Shown piece by piece: positions 27,202 to 34,737 of a stretch of DNA of 38,777 bases. Every line of letters begins with the position of its first letter. The stretch's first letter is position 1. The stretch comes from Ectothiorhodospiraceae bacterium (GTDB taxonomy: Bacteria > Pseudomonadota > Gammaproteobacteria > Nitrococcales > Halorhodospiraceae), in assembly GCA_003552625.1 (NCBI GenBank), contig PUNM01000115.1, positions 1 to 38,777 of the forward strand. The letters run 5' to 3'. Made by a program: the position numbers and the translations under genes. The notes under the pieces are model-generated. The model ran no database searches. It was not told the DNA's origin and saw nothing but the letters and a program-made list of their open reading frames with translations.

Positions 27202-29268
27202 TCACACCATAGATGACGGGCTGGCCACGTCCATTACCGGGCTGCCGTCGCCAAGCTGTTCTTGAGATTGCTGCGGCGAGTTCGCCCCGCCGGCGCCTTC
27301 GGCCATCATCTCTGCCTGCATCTGCTCCTGCTGCTGCTGCTGAGCGCGCTGCCCCGCGTCGGGCGGCACAACCTTGTTCACGTCCATACCCAGCGTCTTG
27401 GCGATCTCGCGCAGGATGGCCGCCCGGCCCTCGGGGCCGACGATGTTGCTGTCCTGCGGGTTGGCCGTGATCTGCAGGAACTCGTTGCGGCGCATGCGCA
27501 GGGTTTCCAACTGCATCAAGCTGGCCACACCGCGGGCCACCACTTGGGAGTCGCCCTTAATCGAGTCGTCCTCGGCGTACACCATGTTGTGGTCGTAGAG
27601 CTGGCGAAGCAGCTGCGTCATCACGTTCTGGTCGATGGTCTGCACGATGGACTTCAGGCCCTTGTTCGCCGCATCGAGCAGCATTGACAGCCCGGACGCG
27701 GTACGGCCGGGCCCGGACACTTGGTCAGATCCGCTCATGTAGCGCGGGATCATCGAGAAGTCATCCGCCAGCGCGTAGAACTTGTCGAGCACCTGCATCA
27801 GCTCATTCACGTTCGCCTGCGGCTGGAAGAAATCGACCGCCGGGTTCGCCGAATTGGCGAACTGCGAGTCGTGTACCTGCCAGATCTTCCACGGGTATAG
27901 GTTGGTCACATCCTCACCAGCCGGCAGCCGGTCGATGTTGACCGTGGCCTGCGGCCCCGACGCGATGGCCATGTTGTTGACCAGTGAACGCACCGCTGCA
28001 TTGCCGACGCCTTGCACGTCTGCCAGCGCGTCGTAGAGCGAGTGGCCCCAGAACTGCCCCGGCACGGGCTCGTAGCACGCCTTGTAGTACGGCCGGCGCC
28101 CCATGGGGTCGTCATTCAGGGTCGCCTTGATGACCTCGGTGTCGATCAGCCAGACCGTCGCCTCGTAATACTCGTGCGGGTCGTCGTCCACACCTTCGAC
28201 GCCCCATTCCGCCAGATCCCGGCCGGGGATCGGACCATGGAACTCCAGCACGTCGATGAAGCCGGAAGTGCCGTTGTTGACCCGCACCTCCGAGGAGTTG
28301 CTTTCGTCACCGTCCTGACCCGCCGACGTGTCCAGCCAGCGGTAGCCGCCGTTCTGGCAGCGGTCCAGTACGCGCCGGATCCGCACCTCATCGAAACCAT
28401 CGACGCCGATCAGCGCGTAGAGGTCCTGCCCGGTCAGGGTCATGTGCTCGATGAAGTAACCTTCCTGCGGCTCGGTTGCGCCCGGCGCCGGGTATGCGTT
28501 CATCGGGTGGACCGCCTCGAACTCCATGACGATCTCTTCCGTCACCTCGGGAATGTGGGTGCCCTCCACCTCGCTCCAGTGCAGTCGGTCCTGCTGGCGG
28601 AACACCGGCCCTTTCAGGACCGCCCCCGGGTACGTGGTGAAGTGGGCGATGAACTCGCGGAACGCCGTGCTGAAGCCGCCCTCGGCCAGCTGATCGGCGA
28701 TCACTTCCTCCATGCGCTTGGCGCGGGTCTCGGCCACGTCCTTAATCCGCGTGCGCTCAGCGTCCAACTGCTCGTCGAGGATGCGCTGGATCTCGGTCGG
28801 CGTCGGGTTCTGCCCCTGCGACGCCATCTGCGCCACCCACACGGACACCTGACGCTGGACATCCTCTTCCACCTCGGGCGACAGGCTCGGGCTCGGCGTC
28901 GCCTCGATGGACCACGGCCGCTCACCCTGCGCCATGAAGATGTCCGTCAGCCACGACTCCAGAATCCGGGCCTTGTTGGCGACGATGCGCGCATACTCGG
29001 TCGACCCCCCGGTCTGCTGGATCTGCTGGAGCTTGCGCGGCGTGTATCGACCCTCCCGGGCGTACTGAGCCTCGATGAAGCGCTGCTCGTAGTACGAGCG
29101 CTTGTAGCGAAACGCCTCGTCCCAGCACGCCCGGACGTACCGGGCGATGCCGTCGGCAAACTGCAGCGGATCGGGAATCTCGACCTGCTCGCCACCCTCT
29201 TCCTCTTCCTGCCGGGCCATCACCTCGTCCGGTGACGCCACCTGCACCAACCCGATTGCACTTGCCAT
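27202..29268 (-). CDS. Portal protein
   Basis: 688 residues. The portal forms the dodecameric ring at the capsid vertex through which DNA is packaged and ejected. Seen: an acidic N-terminal helix region (YVRACWDEAFRYKRSYYEQRF), NKARILESWLTDIFMAQGERPW, TYPGAVLKGPVFRQQDRLHW, HPMNAYPAPGATEPQEG (wing), then PYYKACYEPVPGQFWGHSLYD and LADVQGVGNAAVRSLVNNM (stem/crown transition) and GRTASGLSMLLDAANKGL. The C-terminus is a Gln-rich tail (QRAQQQQQEQMQAEMM), as in large podovirus portals. Length and order fit. It is followed by the small helical protein and scaffold. AGGGTAAC precedes ATG 29268. Confidence 0.92.
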   Translation of the reverse strand: MASAIGLVQVASPDEVMARQEEEEGGEQVEIPDPLQFADGIARYVRACWDEAFRYKRSYYEQRFIEAQYAREGRYTPRKLQQIQQTGGSTEYARIVANKARILESWLTDIFMAQGERPWSIEATPSPSLSPEVEEDVQRQVSVWVAQMASQGQNPTPTEIQRILDEQLDAERTRIKDVAETRAKRMEEVIADQLAEGGFSTAFREFIAHFTTYPGAVLKGPVFRQQDRLHWSEVEGTHIPEVTEEIVMEFEAVHPMNAYPAPGATEPQEGYFIEHMTLTGQDLYALIGVDGFDEVRIRRVLDRCQNGGYRWLDTSAGQDGDESNSSEVRVNNGTSGFIDVLEFHGPIPGRDLAEWGVEGVDDDPHEYYEATVWLIDTEVIKATLNDDPMGRRPYYKACYEPVPGQFWGHSLYDALADVQGVGNAAVRSLVNNMAIASGPQATVNIDRLPAGEDVTNLYPWKIWQVHDSQFANSANPAVDFFQPQANVNELMQVLDKFYALADDFSMIPRYMSGSDQVSGPGRTASGLSMLLDAANKGLKSIVQTIDQNVMTQLLRQLYDHNMVYAEDDSIKGDSQVVARGVASLMQLETLRMRRNEFLQITANPQDSNIVGPEGRAAILREIAKTLGMDVNKVVPPDAGQRAQQQQQEQMQAEMMAEGAGGANSPQQSQEQLGDGSPVMDVASPSSMV

Positions 29269-29274
29269 TATCGG

Positions 29275-31308
29275 TTACCCTCGCAAAGCTCTGGCTTCAG
29301 AGACACATTGATTCTGCCAGCTCCGCCGATTCGTCATCGAACTGCTCTGAGCGTACTGCACTGTGCCATCGACGGAATCGGAAACACTGGCGTTTCCACT
29401 CAAGTTTACCTGATACACCGCCGACGCTGCTTGCGACAGTGCGCCGGCCGCGCGCACGGTGACAGACTCCCTCGCAGCCTGTAGCCGCATCTCTTCCGCC
29501 TTGGCGGACTCATCGAGGCTGCGCTGCACAATGCGCAGGTCCTCCTTGGCCAGATCCGTCTGATCTGTCGCACTGGTGAAGCTGGTCTGCGCAGAGTTGT
29601 ACGCCTGCGTGACCCGCGAGTTCTGCTGTATCAGACCCTGCCACGCCTCAGAAGCCATCACCGTGTCCTGCAGCGCCCCCGTGACGCTCTGGAGGTAGTT
29701 GCGCTGCTCCGACGCGGCGTTCTGATACCGGCTCAGCTCGGCGTCCATCGTCTGCACCGAATCCTGAACATAGCTCTGGTAATCACTGATGCGTGAGCTT
29801 TCCGCACTCCACAACTGCGAATACGCCCGCAGGTTCTCCTCGGTCACCGAGACGTTCGAGGTCTCCGCCTGCACCGCGGCCTCATAGGAACCAAGCGCGT
29901 CGGAGAACCAGTCCGTCGCCTGCGAGTAATTGTCGATGGCTTGCCGGTAGGCTTGGATGTTCTGGCGCACGATGTTCAGGTTGGCCAGCGTTCCCCGCAG
30001 CGTCGACTCGAACACGTCCAGCGGGATGGTCTGCTGCTCTGCATCCACCTCCTGCACGCGTGCCGACGCCTGCAGCAGATCCACGTCCGAGCGGAACATC
30101 TGCACGTGCGTCTGATAATTCTCGATCTGCGCCTGCGTGAGATCTGCCTGCATGCCCAGCGCTTGGTTCTGGTCGGTCTGGGCCTGCACGTACTGCCGGT
30201 ACGCCTGCACCTGCGACTCGACAACCTGCCGCGCGGTGTTGAAGATCTCCACCAATGCGTTGTACGCCGCCTGCGCGATGCCGATGTTGATCCGGTACGC
30301 CTCGATGGCCCGCCGAGCGTAGCTGACGTACTCCGAGAACAGGTAGCGCTCGATCTGGATGGACCGGGTGGCCGCGTCGGCAACCGCGCCGATGGCCTGC
30401 TCGTAGATCTCCTGCTGGACCTCGTGCGCCCGGTCGAACCGCTGGCTGGCGTCCTCTTCGGACAGCAGGGCAACCTGCTCGTCTACAAACCCCGCCGGCA
30501 GGGCGAAGTTGCGGGCCGCCGCTTCGCGGAACACCTCGTCCGTCGCACGCTTCAGCTCAGCCGGTTGCCGGCGCGTGTCCGCCTCGTTCAGCAGCCGCTG
30601 GACCTCAGTACTGATCCAGCGCTCAAGATCCCCCGACCCGCGCAGCAGATCTTTGACCTTCCCCACCAGCGGAGCGTCATCGCGGTAGGGGTCGTACTCC
30701 GGGTCCGCCACGGTCTCCACGTCCGGCATCTCCAGATCGCCCAGCCCCTGCATGATCTCGCTCATGTCGATGGACACGGGATCCAGCGGCGCCACGCCAT
30801 AGCTCTCCATGCTGATCGAGGTCAGCTCCGGCCGCTCACCGGGCGTCAGCTCGGGCGCCGGCACGGTGTCGATGTCCGGCTCCAGCGGAAGCTCCAGCTG
30901 CCCTTCCTCGGGAAAGTCCGTGGGCGGTGCGCTGACCTGCCGGTCCGGCACAGACAGGTGATCCTTGCCCTCGCCATACTCGATGCTGGGGACCAGCGGC
31001 GACTCGAACGTGAAGTCGATCAAGTCCGTCACCGCGTTGTAGAGCGCCTGCGTCAGCTTCGGCTCCGTCGACGAGAAGAACGGGGCCCCGCCAAGGTCCG
31101 GGCGCGTAGGCTCCTCCAATTCCGGCTCCGCACCGTCCAGCACATCGACACCGATGTCGACATGCGGGATCTCGGGCGGGTCAGCCTCCATCGTCCGCAC
31201 ATCCACGTCGTCAATCAGCGACTCGATGGCGGAGAAGACCCGGCTATCGGCCTCCGTCGGAACACCTGCGAAGCGGACCGAAAGAGTGCGGTCGTTGCAA
31301 TCAGCCAT
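29275..31308 (-). CDS. Long helical structural protein A (Pro-rich N-terminus)
   Basis: 677 residues, unrecognised. The first about 240 residues are acidic and proline-punctuated (EPELEEPTRPDLGG, EGQLELPLEPDIDTVPAPEL, DLEMPDVETV). Residues about 250-600 are nearly continuous helix rich in Ala, Gln and Tyr (ARRAIEAYRINIGIAQAAYN, VESQVQAYRQYVQAQTDQNQ), with Tyr spaced like a long bundle. The end is Ser/Ala-rich, finishing NRRSWQNQCVSEARAL. The neighbouring 687-aa protein has the same order, so the two look like ancient paralogues. Position upstream of the portal suggests a tail, fibre-like or internal core component. The ATG overlaps the previous stop (TGATG), with GAGGTGAG upstream. Confidence 0.7.
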   Translation of the reverse strand: MADCNDRTLSVRFAGVPTEADSRVFSAIESLIDDVDVRTMEADPPEIPHVDIGVDVLDGAEPELEEPTRPDLGGAPFFSSTEPKLTQALYNAVTDLIDFTFESPLVPSIEYGEGKDHLSVPDRQVSAPPTDFPEEGQLELPLEPDIDTVPAPELTPGERPELTSISMESYGVAPLDPVSIDMSEIMQGLGDLEMPDVETVADPEYDPYRDDAPLVGKVKDLLRGSGDLERWISTEVQRLLNEADTRRQPAELKRATDEVFREAAARNFALPAGFVDEQVALLSEEDASQRFDRAHEVQQEIYEQAIGAVADAATRSIQIERYLFSEYVSYARRAIEAYRINIGIAQAAYNALVEIFNTARQVVESQVQAYRQYVQAQTDQNQALGMQADLTQAQIENYQTHVQMFRSDVDLLQASARVQEVDAEQQTIPLDVFESTLRGTLANLNIVRQNIQAYRQAIDNYSQATDWFSDALGSYEAAVQAETSNVSVTEENLRAYSQLWSAESSRISDYQSYVQDSVQTMDAELSRYQNAASEQRNYLQSVTGALQDTVMASEAWQGLIQQNSRVTQAYNSAQTSFTSATDQTDLAKEDLRIVQRSLDESAKAEEMRLQAARESVTVRAAGALSQAASAVYQVNLSGNASVSDSVDGTVQYAQSSSMTNRRSWQNQCVSEARALRG

Positions 31309-33371
31309 CAGATGCTCACCTCACGGAAGATAGTCCGGCACTGGTTGCTGTCGGACTGTTGGTAGTCGTTGCTGTAGTTCTCACGCCGCTGCACGCGGGA
31401 AGCGTGCCCGACATCGCCCCGAGCAGTGAGCCCGGCGGACGCCCGGTACGGGGATACCTTGCCGGACACGCGCGCCGCTTCGGCGTCTGCAACGGTGCCT
31501 GCCAGATCAATGTAAGACTGCGCGATCTGCGTCTGGTACTGCTGGGTCAGCTCCGCGACCCGGCCCAGCGAAGACATCATTTCCGAGGACAGGCCGGAAA
31601 CCGCCGAGTTGTTCGCCTCGATGGCCGCGTAGTCCACCATGTCCTGAAGCAGCCGGGCGTTCCGCATCGTGGCATCTGCGCGATAATCCAGCACGTCGGA
31701 CTTGTACCGCAGGGCCTCCTCGCTGTTCCGCAGGCCGGTCTCGGCATTCTGCGCCGTGCGGTTGGCAATAGCGGCCCGGAGCTGGGCCGCCTCCGAAGAG
31801 ACCTGCGCCGCGGACTGCATGGACGCCGACGCCACGGCTTCTGCCCCGGCCGCCTCCGCGCTGACTTCAGCCGCGGATGCACGGTTTTGCGCAACGATGG
31901 CCTGATTCTCCACGCGCCGCGTGTTGTACTCGGTCCGCACCTCCGTCAGCTCAGCCTGCCACTCGGATGACCGCGCCTCGAACTGCGCCAGCCGCGCGCC
32001 CAACGCCTCTGCCCGACCCTCGACGCCTCGCACCATGGCGTTGTAGGCCCGGGCCACCGCCTGCGCCGCCCGCACATACGCCTCGAACTCCGACGCCTCT
32101 GCGATCTGGGCGTCCTGCTCAGCCGCGTAAGCCGTCCCTCGGGCTTGGTTCAGCCGCGCGACGTTCTGCTGCTGATTGACGTAGGCGCTGTAGGCCGCCA
32201 CGCGGGCCCGGATCTGCTCCACAATCGCACGGTACTCCGCCAGCTGCTTCTCGATCTTGGCGGAAGCGATGCGGTACTTGGCCGCCAGCAGGGCGTAGAG
32301 GCCGGTCTGGGCCTCCTTCTCCACGGTCAGCATCTCGAAGTCCAGATCCAGCAGCTGCACCTTCTTCTCGATCAGGAAGCTGTGCGCCTCCACGTTCAGC
32401 TGCAGGGCGACCGGGAGCAGCCGCATGCGCCACCGCTCAACGGACGCGTCGAACTGGATGCGGGCCTCGCGGCTCATCCGGTCACGGACCTGATCCACAT
32501 GCGCCACAACACCGGCATCGCGCCGGTCACTGGCCCGGGCCGTTGCCGGCAGGCCCCGCCGGGACCACAAGCTCTGCATGCGATGCTCATGTTTACGTAC
32601 AGCATCCTGTACGACCGCGGCAGTCCCGGCGTCCAGCGCATCCATGTCAATGACGAACTCGCCGCGCAGCAGCGCCTCGGCAGCCTGCAGACCTTCGTTC
32701 ACCACTCGCGGCACATAGTCCGCCAGCTCCGGGCGATTGGCCGCCAAATTCTCGTAGCGCGCCAGCACGGACTCGTCCGGTAGAGGGATGTCCGCCCAGT
32801 CCGGCGTGTCGATCTGGACTGTCCGCAGCTCAGGAAACTCCACGTCGAACTCGGGCAGCCCTTGCAGCTCAGGCAATGGCCGCAGGTCGATGTCCACCTC
32901 CGGCGCGTCCGGCACCTCCGGCATCTCGACATCCGGGCGGGAAGGCACGGCGCCCACTCGATCAAACTCCGGGGCCTCGGGAAAGCTGAACTCGGGGATG
33001 TCTGGAGCATCCTGAACCGCCGACGGCTCGAATGCCTGCACATTCAGCTCCGGCAGGCTGTCGAAGTCACCGGTATCCACCGTCGGGCTCTGATAAAGGC
33101 CCTGCAGCTCCGGGGGCAGGGCCAGCTCCTTGCGCTGGTAGTCCGAGAGCGCGGCCCTGAACTCGATAGGCGCAACATCGACCGACTCCAGCTCACCCAC
33201 ACCGCTCAGAAGCGACTCCGCGTGCTGCTGAAGGCCCTCAGCAGTCCCTTTCAGCTCTTCGATCCGGCTCAACACCGAATCCGTATGGCTGGTCACATTC
33301 GCCTTCACGTCGCCCGGGTCCGTCTGCACCCCGGGGCTCAGCGAAACACTGCAATCCACACTGCGCGCCAT
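31308..33371 (-). CDS. Long helical structural protein B (Pro-rich N-terminus)
   Basis: 687 residues, unrecognised. Residues about 85-215 are a string of acidic Pro-spaced beads (FPEAPEFDRVGAVPSRPDVE, PEVPDAPEVDIDLRPLPEL). Residues about 280-620 are Ala-rich helices (LYALLAAKYRIASAKIEKQL, AAEVSAEAAGAEAVASASMQ), likely a long coiled-coil bundle. The C-terminus is polar (YSNDYQQSDSNQC). The order mirrors the 677-aa protein that follows it, including an NQC near the C-terminus of both. I infer a paired structural role, perhaps a fibrous or periplasm-spanning assembly. The stop overlaps the next start. An alternative is an elongated tail or head fibre base; no enzymatic motif is present. Confidence 0.7.
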   Translation of the reverse strand: MARSVDCSVSLSPGVQTDPGDVKANVTSHTDSVLSRIEELKGTAEGLQQHAESLLSGVGELESVDVAPIEFRAALSDYQRKELALPPELQGLYQSPTVDTGDFDSLPELNVQAFEPSAVQDAPDIPEFSFPEAPEFDRVGAVPSRPDVEMPEVPDAPEVDIDLRPLPELQGLPEFDVEFPELRTVQIDTPDWADIPLPDESVLARYENLAANRPELADYVPRVVNEGLQAAEALLRGEFVIDMDALDAGTAAVVQDAVRKHEHRMQSLWSRRGLPATARASDRRDAGVVAHVDQVRDRMSREARIQFDASVERWRMRLLPVALQLNVEAHSFLIEKKVQLLDLDFEMLTVEKEAQTGLYALLAAKYRIASAKIEKQLAEYRAIVEQIRARVAAYSAYVNQQQNVARLNQARGTAYAAEQDAQIAEASEFEAYVRAAQAVARAYNAMVRGVEGRAEALGARLAQFEARSSEWQAELTEVRTEYNTRRVENQAIVAQNRASAAEVSAEAAGAEAVASASMQSAAQVSSEAAQLRAAIANRTAQNAETGLRNSEEALRYKSDVLDYRADATMRNARLLQDMVDYAAIEANNSAVSGLSSEMMSSLGRVAELTQQYQTQIAQSYIDLAGTVADAEAARVSGKVSPYRASAGLTARGDVGHASRVQRRENYSNDYQQSDSNQCRTIFREVSI

Positions 33372-33373
33372 CG

Positions 33374-34591
33374 TCAGATCCTCCGCCCCGTCGGCGTGAT
33401 TTCTACCTCCAGCTGAGCCAGATCAAACGCGGGACCGCCGACGCGCAGCTGGAGATAGTTGGTCGCAAAGCCACGTCCAACCGCACACCGGACTGCACGC
33501 GTCGCCTCGCTGTTGTGCGAGTCCTGCTGGTAGACGTACTGCGCCTGCCGCCCGCGATGGTCCGCCGTCACCCTGACGCGCAGGGGTCGCTCATGCACGG
33601 AATAGGTGTAGACGTAGTTCAGCCTCTTGAGCTGCTTGATCGGCTCTTCCGGCAAGGACAGATCGGTGCGTCCGGTCTCGATATAGGAGAACTCGGCTGC
33701 GCCGTCCGTGGTGTACACACCATCCGGCGCAAGGCCGAACCGGGTCCCGGCCATCTCCGTCACCGGAAGCCGGACGTAGCGGCTCATGCCCCAGCTCCGC
33801 AGATCCGCCGTCCACGCATCGGTATCGAACAACAGCACGTCAGCGTCCAGCGGCAGCTTGTCGAGCGTGACCTTCTCCTGCTGGCGACGGGGGTACGCCG
33901 TCGCATGGACAAACGCCCGATCCCGCACCATGGCCCATGTATTGGCCGCCGGGATTGCCCGGGACCGGGCCCCGGCTACCACGCGGATGACTGGGCGCCC
34001 GCTGGTATGCGGGTAGGTCGCAGATCGGACCCCCGCCGCCGCACGAGCAAAGGCCGCGGGATCAGACGCCGGCCACCCCGTGGCCTGAACACCAGCAACG
34101 TCGTGCGCAAACGCCCGGTCCAGCGACCACAGCCGGGGCGACACGCCTACCCGGTCCTGAACATCGACACGCGCCGTGCTCGTCGCATGCGCAGTCGCAC
34201 GACCACCGGCCGAGTCCCGATAGGTCGCCTGCAGCCGGATCTCGGAAACGCCGACGCGCGCGCCGCCCTTCTCTTCGACGCCGCCGATGTAGACAGCCAG
34301 CCCGGATCCGCGGCCGGTGACCCCAGCCCGGTCCCGCACAACACGCGTGATCCACGCCCGCGGCTCTGTCCGGGCCCGCACACCTGCCGCATCCCGAAGC
34401 AAGTGCAGCGCAGTTCCCGCCGCGTTCGCCCGGACTCCAGCCTGCTCGTGAACCGCCTCGTACCAATGGGTGCTCACGCTCGCCTGCACACCCGCTGTAT
34501 CGCGGAGCGTCGGCAGCGCAACCCTGACCTCAGCTTCACCGGCCCGCACGCCGGCAGTTGCCCGGACTGTTTCGGTTGTCGTCTCGCTCAC
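33374..34591 (-). CDS. Repeat protein with twelve RDxAGV units and beta C-terminal domain
   Basis: 405 residues, GTG start. Residues 9-230 are twelve units of 18-20 residues, each centred on (R/H)D-x-A-G-V followed by a short strand, with the key Gly at 14, 34, 52, 70, 90, 110, 129, 149, 167, 187 and 207 (Phe227 in the last). This regularity suggests a beta-solenoid or a row of small beta units. Residues about 240-405 form a separate beta-rich domain (LPLDADVLLFDTDAWTADLR, FSYIETGRTDLSLPEEPIKQ, GGPAFDLAQLEVEI). It is probably a tail or appendage protein. The frame has a stop just upstream, only GTG or CTG can start it, and there is no Shine-Dalgarno sequence. Because the repeats begin at once, the N-terminus or leader may have been lost to the element next door. 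Confidence 0.7.
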   Translation of the reverse strand: MSETTTETVRATAGVRAGEAEVRVALPTLRDTAGVQASVSTHWYEAVHEQAGVRANAAGTALHLLRDAAGVRARTEPRAWITRVVRDRAGVTGRGSGLAVYIGGVEEKGGARVGVSEIRLQATYRDSAGGRATAHATSTARVDVQDRVGVSPRLWSLDRAFAHDVAGVQATGWPASDPAAFARAAAGVRSATYPHTSGRPVIRVVAGARSRAIPAANTWAMVRDRAFVHATAYPRRQQEKVTLDKLPLDADVLLFDTDAWTADLRSWGMSRYVRLPVTEMAGTRFGLAPDGVYTTDGAAEFSYIETGRTDLSLPEEPIKQLKRLNYVYTYSVHERPLRVRVTADHRGRQAQYVYQQDSHNSEATRAVRCAVGRGFATNYLQLRVGGPAFDLAQLEVEITPTGRRI

Positions 34592-34605
34592 CAGTTATTC
34601 GCGCT

Positions 34606-34737
34606 GGAAACCCCGGCGTTTAGGCCGGGGAGGAAGCGCGCCTCCTGTGGTTGAAGTTTGCAAGATAGCATTCCGTGAAGCGTCAACCATCTCGGTCTCC
34701 GGATCGGGAATCCCCGTCCTTTAGGGCGGGGAGGATG
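34606..34737 (+). mobile_element. Pair of IS200/IS605-like hairpins, possible minimal element
   Basis: Two 31-base direct repeats 101 bases apart (34606-34636 and 34707-34737), identical at 26 positions. Each holds a CCCCG..C/G..CGGGG stem with a TTTA loop followed by GGAGGAWG. A stem change G-C to U-G between them keeps pairing on the plus strand. Such hairpins with TTTA loops and flanking AGGAWG resemble subterminal ends of IS200/IS605 elements and the 3' end of their TnpB guide RNAs. The 70 bases between have no tnpA or tnpB, only GGTTGA/TCAACC arms. This fits a palindrome-associated mini-element or relic. It fills the only large gap of the late operon, starting next to the stop codon of the 900-aa gene. 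Confidence 0.55.
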
